NCBI GenBank assembly: GCA_009702045.1
Contig: WLIV01000034.1
Span: forward strand, 1-38,678
Reading direction: 5' to 3'
DNA: 38,678 nt
Origin: Actinomycetota bacterium
Lineage (GTDB): Bacteria > Actinomycetota > Acidimicrobiia > Acidimicrobiales > Ilumatobacteraceae
In this document: piece by piece, positions 16,227 to 24,460 of the stretch
How the letters are laid out: each line of letters begins with the position of its first letter
Numbering within the stretch: the first letter of the stretch is position 1
Notes under the pieces: generated by a model
Seen by the model: only the letters and a program-made list of their open reading frames with translations
The model's database searches: none
Told to the model about the DNA's origin: nothing
Translations under genes and position numbers: made by a program

Positions 16227-17630
16227 TCAGGCCGGCTTCTTGGGCACCGTGATCGCGGCCAGGTCGACCGTCATCGGCACGTCGGTGGCCGGGCGGGCCG
16301 GAGCGGTGGCCGCGTCCGGCATGTTCTCCTGCAGTTCGAGGGCCGGGAGCGACGAGGTCTTCCAGTCGACCGACGGCGGGTGCACCTCAGTCAGCCAGGG
16401 CAGGATGTCGTACGCGCCATCGGCCCAGTCGCCGGTTCCGGTGGCATCGCACGGGGCCAGCATCTCGATGTTCTTCGGCAGGCTCGTGGTGAACGTGTTG
16501 CCAGCGAAGCAGTTGCCCAGTGTGCTGGTGTCGGTACCAACCGAAGCGACGAGAATGTCGGCACCGCGGTTGTTCTCGAGCACGTTGCCCTTGACGGTGT
16601 TCTGCATCGAGTCCCACAGAATGGCGCCGCCCGGATCAACGGGGCGCACCTGCTTGGACTCGGCGCAGGTCATACTCCACTTCTCCGGCGCGGGCACACT
16701 GTCGTTCGGATCGTCTTCGAGGAACGGCACCAGCGAGATACCACCCTTGTCGTGGTCGTACACCAGGTTGTTCTCGATGTCGTTCAGCACGCCACCGGGA
16801 ACGATGATTCCGTTCCCCATCGCCAACAACGCCACGTCAATGGCCGGCGTATCACCCTGGTTGTTGCTGTACACGAGGTTGCCGATGATCGTGGTCTCGC
16901 GCTCGGGGTAGCACAGCTCATAGCTGCCGCTGTTGGGCACGATGCCTGCACGGTTGAAGCGGAATGTCGAGTTGATGATCAGCAGATTGCCACCCGAGTT
17001 GGTGCCCGAGTAGCCGAGGCCGTTGTGCTCGCTGACGGTGTCGGAGAGCACCGCGTTGCACGGGTAGCACTCGCCGATGTACACACCGGCGTCGGGGCTG
17101 CCCGCAGCGTAGATGTGGTCGATCTGGCCGTTGACCGAGTCGAACGCATACACGCCATAATCGCCGGTGCGGTACGTCGTGAGGTACGAACCGCGGTAGC
17201 CATCGACGCCGGTCCAGAAGAACCCGTTCTTGGTGAAGTTCATCGCGGTCATGTTTTCGACGGCGACACCCTTGGCACCGAGAATGCGGATGCCGTTGTC
17301 GAGATCAAACTTGCCGTCGAGCACCACCGTGTTGCGATCGAGGCCGCGGATGGTGAGCTGGTCGGTGGAGACCTGGACGGCCTCGTGATAGGTGCCGGGG
17401 GCGATGAGGATCAGCTCGCCCGGCTTGGCCGCGTCCACCGCGGCCTGGATGGTGGGATAGTCGCCGGGCACCCGCAACGCGGCCAACTCGGCACCGGTGG
17501 TGTCCGGAGCGGGCATGGAATCGCTGGTCGGTGTGGCGGCCGTAGTGGTGGTGGACGACTTGCGGTCTCCGCCGCAGCCCACGATGAACACCGACGCGGC
17601 AACGGCCGCGGCAATGAGTTTCCGACGCAT
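16227..17630 (-). CDS. Secreted right-handed parallel beta-helix lipoprotein (NosD/pectate-lyase-like)
   Basis: 467 aa. MRRKLIAAAVAASVFIVGC gives a lipobox at C19, followed by a Ser/Thr linker. The body starts with 'VPGDYPTIQAAVDAAKPGELILIAPGTYHEAVQV', the standard opening of right-handed beta-helix proteins, and continues with coil repeats ('GIRILGAKGVAVENMTAMNF', 'NLLIINSTFRFNRAGI', 'ETTIIGNLVYSNNQGD', 'GVLNDIENNLVYDHDKGGISL', 'NTVKGNVLENNRGADIL'). Several Cys pairs ('ECYPCN', 'ELCYPER', 'GNCFAGN') suggest disulfides. No lyase catalytic set is obvious. It could be a surface carbohydrate-binding or carbohydrate-acting protein. The start is 20 nt after the cupredoxin stop, so the two are co-transcribed. 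Confidence 0.85.
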   Translation of the reverse strand: MRRKLIAAAVAASVFIVGCGGDRKSSTTTTAATPTSDSMPAPDTTGAELAALRVPGDYPTIQAAVDAAKPGELILIAPGTYHEAVQVSTDQLTIRGLDRNTVVLDGKFDLDNGIRILGAKGVAVENMTAMNFTKNGFFWTGVDGYRGSYLTTYRTGDYGVYAFDSVNGQIDHIYAAGSPDAGVYIGECYPCNAVLSDTVSEHNGLGYSGTNSGGNLLIINSTFRFNRAGIVPNSGSYELCYPERETTIIGNLVYSNNQGDTPAIDVALLAMGNGIIVPGGVLNDIENNLVYDHDKGGISLVPFLEDDPNDSVPAPEKWSMTCAESKQVRPVDPGGAILWDSMQNTVKGNVLENNRGADILVASVGTDTSTLGNCFAGNTFTTSLPKNIEMLAPCDATGTGDWADGAYDILPWLTEVHPPSVDWKTSSLPALELQENMPDAATAPARPATDVPMTVDLAAITVPKKPA

Positions 17631-17650
17631 ATGGTTCTCCCCCAAGAAGG

Positions 17651-18082
17651 TCACGGTGCCGTGACCACGATCGTGCCAAACATACCGGCCTTCGAAGTGC
17701 CGTGAATGGTGCAGTAGTAAATGTAGGTGCCGGGTGTGGTGAACACGTACGAGTACTTGTCCTTCGGCTGGAACGCGGCATCGAGCACACCCCAACTCGA
17801 CGCAGTGGGATCATCGGCCGGGACCACGTTGTGCCCGTTGCGTCCGTTGTTGTCGAACACCACCTCTGTCCCGGCGGCGACGCTCAACGTGCCCGGAATG
17901 AAGTTGTTGTCGATCGCCAGCACGGAGTCGGACTTGCCATTCGCAGCGTACGTAACCACAGGTGGCGCCCCTGCCACCGTGGTCGTCGCGCCCAACGCAT
18001 CATCAGGGTCGGGCGCGCACGCTCCCAGGGTCAGTTCCATCAGGCAAAGCGCGAGCACACCCGCAACACCATGTCGATGCAC
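17651..18082 (-). CDS. Cupredoxin (plastocyanin-like) lipoprotein
   Basis: 143 aa. The signal peptide has a lipobox LGAC (C22). The mature domain has a full type-1 copper ligand set: H84 in 'NGHNVV', C124 and H127 in 'YYCTIHGT', and M134 in 'KAGMFG'. 'FIPGTLSVAAGTEVVFDNNG' is the usual cupredoxin strand before the first ligand. It should carry electrons at the outer face of the membrane. The GTG start at 18082 has a G-rich Shine-Dalgarno (GAGGGGG, minus strand, 18087-18093) 4 nt upstream. It is the first gene of a run with the beta-helix and DUF1996 lipoproteins; none of these genes is a known redox partner. Confidence 0.9.
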   Translation of the reverse strand: MHRHGVAGVLALCLMELTLGACAPDPDDALGATTTVAGAPPVVTYAANGKSDSVLAIDNNFIPGTLSVAAGTEVVFDNNGRNGHNVVPADDPTASSWGVLDAAFQPKDKYSYVFTTPGTYIYYCTIHGTSKAGMFGTIVVTAP

Positions 18083-18101
18083 GATTCCCCCTCATTCGCC
18101 G

Positions 18102-18107
18102 TAGTGT
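18102..18107 (+). promoter_or_regulatory. Leaderless -10 box of the 18116 membrane protein gene
   Basis: TAGTGT, 8 nt before GTG 18116. It lies in the 33-nt divergent space with the cupredoxin gene. Confidence 0.4.
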
Positions 18108-18115
18108 GCGATCGC

Positions 18116-18745
18116 GTGACCGTCGACGAAGATACCGCGCCCGCGCCGATTCCACGAAGCGGACCGATCTGGATCGCCGCGTTCGTCGGTCTGGTGGTGT
18201 GCACCAACATCGCCGCCGCCTCGTGGGTGACGATGGACGACGAGCACCCGGCCAGCCTGCTGCTGTTGTCCTCGCGCAACCGCTTCCTGGTGGCCACCGT
18301 GCCCAGCGGCATCAGTCCCTTCGAGTGGGCGTTGATCGCCTGTCTGCGCCTCAGCGCTGCGGCGATCGTGTGCCACATGCTCGGACGCGCCTATGGCGAT
18401 CAAGCCCTCCGTTGGTTCTGGAAGTTCATGGGCATGCCGCAAGAGCAGGTCAGTAAGTTCGAGAAGGCCGTCGACAACGCCGAGTGGTTCGTCGTGCCGT
18501 TCTTCGTGGGCAGCAACATCGTGTGGGTGCTCAGCGGGGCGGCGAAGACCACTTGGAAGCGACTGCTGCCACTCGCCGCCGTGGGTATGGCCATGCGACT
18601 GGCGCTGCTGTGGTGGCTGTCGAAGGAGTTCGAGTCAGAACTGCGCAGCACGCTCAAGTGGCTGGATCACTACCAGTGGTGGATCCTCATCGGGTCAGTG
18701 CTGATCGTGGTCTTGGTGAACGTGCGCAACTTCCGCGGCCGGTGA
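18116..18745 (+). CDS. Multi-spanning membrane protein, DedA/SNARE-associated-like
   Basis: 209 aa. Hydrophobic segments '[20 protein letters not shown]', '[19 protein letters not shown]', '[17 protein letters not shown]', '[19 protein letters not shown]' and '[14 protein letters not shown]'. The central part ('[17 protein letters not shown]', then '[41 protein letters not shown]') resembles DedA/VTT-type proteins, where an amphipathic helix is followed by re-entrant loops with an essential Arg; the match is partial. I place the start at GTG 18116 from the -10 box; ATG 18071 is in frame but would overlap the divergent gene. It may share control with the cupredoxin operon, or with tpx 23 nt downstream. 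Confidence 0.65.
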   Translation: MTVDEDTAPAPIPRSGPIWIAAFVGLVVCTNIAAASWVTMDDEHPASLLLLSSRNRFLVATVPSGISPFEWALIACLRLSAAAIVCHMLGRAYGDQALRWFWKFMGMPQEQVSKFEKAVDNAEWFVVPFFVGSNIVWVLSGAAKTTWKRLLPLAAVGMAMRLALLWWLSKEFESELRSTLKWLDHYQWWILIGSVLIVVLVNVRNFRGR

Positions 18746-18755
18746 CGACGCTCGG

Positions 18756-18761
18756 TAACAT
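18756..18761 (+). promoter_or_regulatory. Leaderless -10 box of tpx
   Basis: TAACAT, 7 nt before ATG 18769, in the gap after the membrane-protein stop; no Shine-Dalgarno. Confidence 0.45.
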
Positions 18762-18768
18762 TCCCGGC

Positions 18769-19269
18769 ATGGCAACCACCACCCTCGGGGGCAACCCCGT
18801 CAACACCAGCGGCGATCTCCCGGCAGTCGGCTCACAGGCACCTGACTTCACCCTCACCTCGTCGGCCGATCTCAGCGATGTCACCGCCGCCTCCCTCGTC
18901 GGCAAGCGCGTTGTGCTGAACATCTTCCCCAGCATCGACACCCCCACCTGCGCCACCAGCGTGCGCAAGTTCAACGAGCTGGCCTCGTCGCTGGCCAACA
19001 CCACCGTTGTGTGCGTGGCCGCCGACCTCCCGTTCGCGATGAAGCGCTTCTGCGGCGCCGAAGGTATCGAGAACGTCGTCACCGCCAGCACCTTCCGCAG
19101 CGAGTTCGGAACCGCCTACGGCGTGAAGATGGTCGATGGTCGTCTGGCCGGTCTGCTGGCCCGCTCGGTCGTCGTGCTCGACGAGACCGGCAAGGTCATC
19201 CACAGCCAGCTGGTCCCCAGCATCGGCGACGAGCCGAACTACGACGCCGCCATCGCCAGCCTCGGCTGA
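18769..19269 (+). CDS. tpx: Thiol peroxidase
   Basis: 166 aa atypical 2-Cys peroxiredoxin. Peroxidatic cysteine C61 in '[16 protein letters not shown]' and resolving cysteine C95 in '[12 protein letters not shown]', spacing and context exactly as in Tpx; '[31 protein letters not shown]' completes the fold. It reduces hydrogen and alkyl peroxides using thioredoxin. The N-terminus '[27 protein letters not shown]' is the usual Tpx start. ATG 18769 is preceded by a TAACAT -10 box and no Shine-Dalgarno. A perfect hairpin follows the stop. Confidence 0.95.
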   Translation: MATTTLGGNPVNTSGDLPAVGSQAPDFTLTSSADLSDVTAASLVGKRVVLNIFPSIDTPTCATSVRKFNELASSLANTTVVCVAADLPFAMKRFCGAEGIENVVTASTFRSEFGTAYGVKMVDGRLAGLLARSVVVLDETGKVIHSQLVPSIGDEPNYDAAIASLG

Positions 19270-19281
19270 ACGAGTGCTGCT

Positions 19282-19320
19282 TCGGCGCTGAGATGGGGTC
19301 CTGCCCCATCTCAGCGCCGA
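19282..19320. terminator. Perfect 17-bp hairpin between convergent tpx and dapB
   Basis: Arms TCGGCGCTGAGATGGGG (19282-19298) and its exact reverse complement (19304-19320) around a 5-nt loop TCCTG. Being symmetric, it can act on both converging transcripts. Neither side has a T-tract, so it is either a U-less terminator, an RNA end-stabiliser or a palindromic repeat. Confidence 0.7.
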
Positions 19321-19363
19321 CATTGGTCAAGAGACCGCGCGACGCTTCCCGCGGGCGGCTGAC

Positions 19364-20134
19364 TTAGATGCCCAGGAAGGCGTCGAGGCCCATCGTCAGG
19401 CCGGGGTGGTCGGCGATGCGCTTGCAGGCCAGCACCACGCCCGGCATGTAGCTGGCGCGGTCGTAGCTGTCCTGGCGGATGGTCAGCGTCTGACCCTGCG
19501 CACCGAGGATGACCTCCTGGTGCGCCACCATGCCGCGCATGCGCACGCTGTGCACGCGGATGCCGGCGGGGCCTTCGCCACCGCGGGCGCCGGGGTACAC
19601 CTCGTGCTGTGTCGGGTCCTTCGCCCACGCGGACGATGCGACCGCCATGCGCTGCGCCGTGGTGACCGCCGTGCCCGAGGGTGCGTCGATCTTCGCGTCG
19701 TGGTGCAACTCGATGATCTCGGCCGTGTCGAAATACGGCGCTGCCAGTTCGGCGAAGCGCATCATCAACACCGCGCTGATCGCGAAGTTGCTGGCGATGA
19801 GGCAGTTGCTGCCGCTGAACTCGGTGCGGAACAGCGCAAGGTCGTCGTCGGTGAAGCCCGTGGTACCGACAACAGCGTGGATGCCGTGCATCGCCAGGAA
19901 CGGCAGCGTGGTTCGCGCTGCCACGGCGACGGTGAAGTCCACGACCACATCGCACGCTGCGTCGACGAGTGCTCGTGGCTCGCCGGCCACGGTGATTCCC
20001 TCACGGGTCTGACCCGCCGCAAACGGGTCGACTGCAGCCACCAGCTGCAGGTCAGGGTCGGCGGCGACCGCCTCACACACTGCCGTGCCCATCCGGCCAC
20101 CGGCTCCGACCACACCCACGCGAACTGCTGTCAT
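19364..20134 (-). CDS. dapB: 4-hydroxy-tetrahydrodipicolinate reductase
   Basis: 256 aa. The nucleotide-binding glycine loop is 'VGVVGAGGRMG' (6-16). The catalytic/substrate motif 'IELHHDAKIDAPSGTA' has H144, H145 and K148; 'VVGTTGF' (88-94) and 'ASNFAISAVLMMRF' are also standard. It reduces the DapA product with NAD(P)H in diaminopimelate and lysine synthesis. The start is ATG 20134 (MTAVRVGVVG), with a TAGTTT -10 box ending 7 nt upstream. It is divergent from the small helical protein and convergent with tpx. 'Asp36' follows the second strand, as in NAD-preferring enzymes, but cofactor choice is uncertain. Confidence 0.95.
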   Translation of the reverse strand: MTAVRVGVVGAGGRMGTAVCEAVAADPDLQLVAAVDPFAAGQTREGITVAGEPRALVDAACDVVVDFTVAVAARTTLPFLAMHGIHAVVGTTGFTDDDLALFRTEFSGSNCLIASNFAISAVLMMRFAELAAPYFDTAEIIELHHDAKIDAPSGTAVTTAQRMAVASSAWAKDPTQHEVYPGARGGEGPAGIRVHSVRMRGMVAHQEVILGAQGQTLTIRQDSYDRASYMPGVVLACKRIADHPGLTMGLDAFLGI

Positions 20135-20141
20135 GCTGACG

Positions 20142-20147
20142 AAACTA
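20142..20147 (-). promoter_or_regulatory. Leaderless -10 box of dapB
   Basis: TAGTTT on the minus strand, 7 nt before ATG 20134. Confidence 0.45.
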
Positions 20148-20164
20148 ACCCGCCAGCCATGGTG

Positions 20165-20170
20165 TAGAAC
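20165..20170 (+). promoter_or_regulatory. Leaderless -10-like box of the 98-aa gene
   Basis: TAGAAC, 7 nt before ATG 20178; the last base departs from TANNNT. It lies 17 nt from the divergent dapB -10 box. Confidence 0.3.
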
Positions 20171-20177
20171 AACAGGT

Positions 20178-20474
20178 ATGAGCAGCTTCCTCGACAAAGC
20201 AAAAGAGAAGGCCCAGCAACTGGGAACCGCCGCCAAGGAGAAGGCGGATGAAGTGAAGGACAAGCGCAAGGCCGACGATCTGCTCGACGACCTGGGCCGC
20301 ATCCTCTACGCCCAGCGCACAGGTCGCCCCGCCGTCGACGACGAGACCAAGATCGCCGACCTCGTCGGGCAGTTGAAGACGTTGGAAGACACCGGCACAC
20401 CGATCCTCGGCGAGAAGTCGACCGACAGCACGCTGCCGCCTCCGGCGCCGAACTTTCCGGCGCCGAACGCCTGA
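20178..20474 (+). CDS. Small charged helical protein, unknown function
   Basis: 98 aa. The first about 45 residues are lysine/glutamate-rich amphipathic helix ('FLDKAKEKAQQLGTAAKEKADEVKDKRKADDLLDDLGRILYAQRTG'), then a short helix 'IADLVGQLKTLED' and a proline-rich tail ending 'PPPAPNFPAPNA'. No signal peptide or membrane segment. It resembles small YtxH/CsbD-like stress proteins in composition only. It is conserved-looking in codon use, and the ATG at 20178 has a -10-like box 7 nt upstream. Its TGA abuts the TAG of the convergent M16 peptidase gene without a gap. Confidence 0.7.
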   Translation: MSSFLDKAKEKAQQLGTAAKEKADEVKDKRKADDLLDDLGRILYAQRTGRPAVDDETKIADLVGQLKTLEDTGTPILGEKSTDSTLPPPAPNFPAPNA

Positions 20475-21701
20475 CTACTCGGTCGGGCCGACCGTCACCA
20501 CGATCGGCTCGACGGTGAGCACATCGCGGATCACGTCGCGCACCGCATCCTGATCGACCGCAGCCCAACGGGCAACCTGCTCGCCGATCGGGCGCACCGC
20601 GCCAGTGGTGATCAGCAGTCCGCCAGCACGCGCCATACGCGCGCCCGTGTCCTCCAGCCCGAGTTCGAACGAACCGGTGAGATAGCCGCGGGCAATGTCG
20701 AGTTCCTCGTCGGTGATGCCCTCGGCGACCAGTTTGTCGAGTTCGCCGCGCAGCAGCGACTGCACCTCATCGGCGTGCTCGGGCTGCGTGCCCGCGTACA
20801 TCTGGAATGCACCGGCATCAGCGAATGCGGACACTCCGGAGTACACCGCGTAGGCCAGACCGCGCCGCTCTCTGATCTCCTCGAACAGTCGGCTCGACAG
20901 TCCACCGCCGAACACATGGTTCACCACGTCGAGCGCCTCGCGACGCGGGTCGCGCCGAGCCAACGAACGTGAACCCATGACGATGTGCACCTGCTCGGTG
21001 TCGTCGTCGATTGCCTCGCTGGGGCCCACAAATGTGGGTGCCACCCGTTGCGGCCGTGTGCCACCGTGACGCACCCCAGCGAAGGCTGCCTCAATGTCGG
21101 CCAACATCTCGTCGTGTTCCAGCGGGCCCGCAGCAGCGACCACCATGCCCTCGGCGCGGTAGTACTGCTGGAAGAACTCGCGCACGTCGTTCGGGGTGAT
21201 CGCCTGCACGTGCTCGCGATCGCCCGCTGGGTCGCGACCGAGCGAGTGCCCGGAGAACAACGCAGCGGCGAATCGGCGGTGGGCGATATCGTCCGGAGAC
21301 TCGTCGTCCATCGCCAGTTCTTCAAGGATGACTGCCCGCTCGGAATGCACGTCGTCATCGCGTAGCGCTGGTCGGCACAACACATCGCCGAGCAGTTCGA
21401 TACAGAACGGGGCGTGCCGTGCCGGCAGACGGCAGTAGTACGCCGTGTATTCCTTGGTGGTGAAGGCGTTGAAGTCGCCGCCGAGGCGATCGACACCACG
21501 CGCCAACTCCTGCGCCGAGCGTGTGTCGGTGCCCTTGAACAACAGATGTTCGAGGAAGTGACTCACGCCGCTGAGGCGATCGGACTCGTCACGCGAGCCC
21601 ACACCAACCCAGACACCGGTGGCCACCGACAGCGCGCCAGGCACGCGTTCGGTGGCCACCGTGAGGCCGGAGTCCAGTTGTGTGATCCGGAGGTCGGTCA
21701 C
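20475..21701 (-). CDS. M16-family zinc metalloprotease (PepR/processing-peptidase-like)
   Basis: 408 aa. The inverted zinc motif HFLEH (H48, E51, H52) with 'LLFKGT' after it, and the third ligand E128, 76 residues on in 'ERAVILEELAMDDE', define an active M16 subunit. The second half has the usual M16 features ('VFGGGLSSRLFEEIRERRGLAYAVYSGVSAFADAGAFQMYAGT'). The length of one two-domain M16 unit suggests a dimeric enzyme. The GTG start at 21701 is 3 nt after the pnp stop, so it is co-transcribed with pnp, as in mycobacteria (gpsI-pepR). The natural substrate is not known. Confidence 0.93.
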   Translation of the reverse strand: MTDLRITQLDSGLTVATERVPGALSVATGVWVGVGSRDESDRLSGVSHFLEHLLFKGTDTRSAQELARGVDRLGGDFNAFTTKEYTAYYCRLPARHAPFCIELLGDVLCRPALRDDDVHSERAVILEELAMDDESPDDIAHRRFAAALFSGHSLGRDPAGDREHVQAITPNDVREFFQQYYRAEGMVVAAAGPLEHDEMLADIEAAFAGVRHGGTRPQRVAPTFVGPSEAIDDDTEQVHIVMGSRSLARRDPRREALDVVNHVFGGGLSSRLFEEIRERRGLAYAVYSGVSAFADAGAFQMYAGTQPEHADEVQSLLRGELDKLVAEGITDEELDIARGYLTGSFELGLEDTGARMARAGGLLITTGAVRPIGEQVARWAAVDQDAVRDVIRDVLTVEPIVVTVGPTE

Positions 21702-21704
21702 GGG

Positions 21705-24200
21705 TCAGCGGTGACGACGACGGCCGCCGCGGTCGCCGCCACGGTCGCCACGATCGCCACCACCGGCGTTGCCGCCGGCTTCGCCACCGGGGCCCAGGTC
21801 GCCCAGTTCGCCGGCAAGCTCGGCGTCGAACGCATCGTCGAACGACACGGCAACGGCGCCATCCACCGGCGCGGCCGGGGCCGCAGCCGGGGCTGCCGAA
21901 CGCTCGGGACGGTCGCTGCGCTCGCGGCGCGGGCCACGATCGCGGTCGCCGCTGTTGCTGCGCTCACTGCGCTCACTGCGCTCGCTGCCGCCGCCTGCAC
22001 CTTCGGGAATCACAGGATCCCACGAGTCGGCGGGGGTCAGGCTGACCTTGCCCTTCTCGTCGATCTCCTCGACGATGACCTCGATCTCCTGACCGAGCGT
22101 CAGCACATCTTCCACGTTGTTGATGCGCTTGCCCTTGCCGAGCTTGCTGATGTGCACCAGACCGTCGCGGCCGGGGAGGATGTTGACGAAGGCACCGAAC
22201 TTGGTCATGTTGACGACGCGGCCCGGGTAGACCTTGCCGACTTCAGCCATCGGCGGGGAGACGATCGCCTGGATGCGGGCCTTGGCCTCTTCCATGCGCC
22301 ACGCCTCGACGGCGCCGATGGTGACGATGCCCTGGGCGCCGTCGTCATCGACGGCGATGTCGGCGCCGGTCTCCTGCTGGATGGTGTTGATGACCTTGCC
22401 CTTGGGCCCGATGACCTCACCGATCTTGTCCATCGGGATGAAGATCGTGGTGATCTTCGGTGCCGTTGCGGCAACCTCGGCACGGGGAGCGGCGAGACAT
22501 GCATTCATGTTCTCGAGGATCGCCGTACGGGCTTCCTTGGCCTGATCCAGAGCGGCGGCCAGGACGTCGGCGGGGATGCCGTCGATCTTGGTGTCGAGCT
22601 GCAGGGCGGTGATCGCATCGGACGTACCGGCGACCTTGAAGTCCATGTCGCCGAAGGCATCCTCGGCGCCGAGGATGTCGGTGAGCGTGGTGTACTTACC
22701 CTCGGCAAAGACCAGACCCATGGCGATACCGGCCACGGCAGCCTTCACCGGCACGCCGGCGTCCATCAGGGCCAGCGAACCCGAGCAGACCGACGCCATC
22801 GAGGTGCTGCCGTTGGAGGCGAGCACTTCGGCGACGAGGCGCAGGGTGTAGTTGAACTCGTCGAGACCCGGCAGCACCGGCAACAGCGCACGGGCGGCGA
22901 GCGCACCGTGGCCGATCTCGCGGCGCTTGGGCGAACCCACGCGACCCGTCTCACCGTTGGCCCACGGGGCCATGTTGTAGTGGAACAGGAAGTACTTGTG
23001 CGTCTCCGGGCCGAGCGTGTCGAGCAACTGGTTCATGCGCGGCATGGCCATGGTGACGACGTTCATCACCTGGGTCTCGCCACGCTGGAACAGGCCGGTG
23101 CCGTGAGCGGTGGGCAGTGTGCCGACTTCGCTGGACAGCGGACGCAGATCGCGGGGACCGCGACCGTCGATGCGCAGGCCCTCGTCGACGATGCGCTTGC
23201 GCACCAGCTTCTTGGTGAGGCTGCGCACAGCCTCCTTCACAGCCTTCTCGCTGCCGGCGAAGGCAGCGCCCTCGCCACACAGCTGGGCGATCGCGTTCGC
23301 CGACGCAGCGTCGGTGGCGGCGTTGCGCTCGGCCTTCCCGGCGATGGCGACAGCGGCCTTGATGGCCGGGGTGCAGATGCCCTCGACCGCGGCGAACACC
23401 TCGGGGCTGTAATCGGCGGTGACGCTGTACGGCATCGGCACGATCGGGCCCTTGGTGGCGATGACGCTGGCGACGAGCTGGCGCTGCAGGGCGATGCTGT
23501 CCTTGATGTACTGCTTGCTGGCATCGAGGCCACGGGCCAGGGCGGCCTCGTCGACCTTCGGGGCGCCATCGGCGTAGTACTTGAAGCTGTTGGCGGTACC
23601 GCCAGCCTCAACCATCATGATCGCGACGTCACCGTTGTCCAGCTGACGGCCGGCGACGACGAGCTCGAAGGTGCTCTGGGCGCCCTCTTCGTAGGTGGGG
23701 TGCGGGATCCACTCGCCGGCCTGGGTGTGGGCGACGCGGACGGCGCCGATCGGGCCGTCGAAGGGGATACCACTGATCATCAGCGAGGCGCTGGCGGCAT
23801 TGATCGACAGCACGTCGTGCGGGTTGGCCATATCGGCGCCGAGGATCGTGAGCACGACCTGGGTCTCGTTGCGGAAACCATCAGGAAATGCGGGGCGAAG
23901 CGGCCGGTCGGTGAGGCGGCAGGTGAGGATCGCGTCCTCGGTGGGGCGGCCTTCACGACGGAAGAACGAACCCGGGATCTTGCCGGCCGCATAGGCCCGC
24001 TCTTCCACGTCGATCGTGAGGGGGAAGAACTCCATCCCCGGCTTCACGTCCTTGGCGGCGTTGGCCGTGGCCAGCACCGTGGTGCCGCCCAGGGTGGCAA
24101 CGACGGCACCCATGCTCTGCTGAGCAAGCTTGCCGGTCTCGAACGACAGGGCTTTGTCCGTGCCAGTAATGGCGCCGGACACTCGAATGGCTTCTGCCAT
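21705..24200 (-). CDS. pnp: Polyribonucleotide nucleotidyltransferase (PNPase)
   Basis: 831 aa. Two RNase PH domains with a helical linker; 'GRPTEDAILTCRLTDRPLRPAFP' in the first and 'DGRGPRDLRPLSSEVG', 'RTHGTGLF'-like 'TAHGTGLFQRGETQ' in the second. KH domain at about 583-620 with GPKG ('IGEVIGPKGKVINTI'), S1 domain at about 653-720 ('GRVVNMTKFGAFVNILPGRDGLVHISKL'). A tail of about 110 residues is Ser-Glu-Arg, Ala-Pro and Arg-Gly rich. It degrades or tails RNA 3' ends and works in the degradosome. ATG 24200 has a Shine-Dalgarno AAGGAG; an upstream in-frame ATG at 24236 is less likely. It follows rpsO, the classical order. Confidence 0.96.
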   Translation of the reverse strand: MAEAIRVSGAITGTDKALSFETGKLAQQSMGAVVATLGGTTVLATANAAKDVKPGMEFFPLTIDVEERAYAAGKIPGSFFRREGRPTEDAILTCRLTDRPLRPAFPDGFRNETQVVLTILGADMANPHDVLSINAASASLMISGIPFDGPIGAVRVAHTQAGEWIPHPTYEEGAQSTFELVVAGRQLDNGDVAIMMVEAGGTANSFKYYADGAPKVDEAALARGLDASKQYIKDSIALQRQLVASVIATKGPIVPMPYSVTADYSPEVFAAVEGICTPAIKAAVAIAGKAERNAATDAASANAIAQLCGEGAAFAGSEKAVKEAVRSLTKKLVRKRIVDEGLRIDGRGPRDLRPLSSEVGTLPTAHGTGLFQRGETQVMNVVTMAMPRMNQLLDTLGPETHKYFLFHYNMAPWANGETGRVGSPKRREIGHGALAARALLPVLPGLDEFNYTLRLVAEVLASNGSTSMASVCSGSLALMDAGVPVKAAVAGIAMGLVFAEGKYTTLTDILGAEDAFGDMDFKVAGTSDAITALQLDTKIDGIPADVLAAALDQAKEARTAILENMNACLAAPRAEVAATAPKITTIFIPMDKIGEVIGPKGKVINTIQQETGADIAVDDDGAQGIVTIGAVEAWRMEEAKARIQAIVSPPMAEVGKVYPGRVVNMTKFGAFVNILPGRDGLVHISKLGKGKRINNVEDVLTLGQEIEVIVEEIDEKGKVSLTPADSWDPVIPEGAGGGSERSERSERSNSGDRDRGPRRERSDRPERSAAPAAAPAAPVDGAVAVSFDDAFDAELAGELGDLGPGGEAGGNAGGGDRGDRGGDRGGRRRHR
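21717..22035 (-). repeat. Low-complexity repeats coding the PNPase tail
   Basis: Short repeats encode SER-SER-SER-type (around 21958-21990), Ala-Pro and Gly-Asp-Arg-Gly units (21720-21780). They lie in frame and are a property of the pnp C-terminus, not a separate element. Confidence 0.6.
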
Positions 24201-24413
24201 GACGAGCTCCTTTCGACCGCGCGCGAATCGGCGCACGGTGTTGTGGAGCGGAGGACGGTTCCCAGTCGACAGTGCCGACGCTGCTGACCCAACGGGTGGG
24301 GAGCCTCGGCACTCGCGACTGACAACCGATCCAGGTATCCGCTCGGTTGGTTTATCAAGTGCCAGGCTAGCAGCGATGATGCCCGTTGGGTGGGCAGACG
24401 GCGGCGGCGGCTT

Positions 24414-24460
24414 CTGGGAAGAACCCGTCCCACAACGAGCTCTGGGAAGGACCCGTCCCG
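24414..24460. repeat. Two direct copies of TGGGA-N8-TCCC(A/G)
   Basis: Copy 1 CTGGGAAGAACCCGTCCCA (24414-24432) and copy 2 CTGGGAAGGACCCGTCCCG (24442-24460) differ at two positions and share the layout of the 737-755 element at the other end of the window. Confidence 0.55.

Noticed and set aside
16227-17630. True NosD (nitrous oxide reductase maturation) assignment for the beta-helix protein
   Set aside because: No nosZ, nosF, nosY or nosL nearby, and the fold motif is shared by many unrelated beta-helix proteins.
21414-24287. A 957-codon open frame on the plus strand opposite pnp
   Set aside because: Antisense shadow produced by GC-rich codon bias; pnp on the minus strand has complete domain motifs, and the plus-strand protein has only Arg/His/Gly-rich low-complexity sequence.
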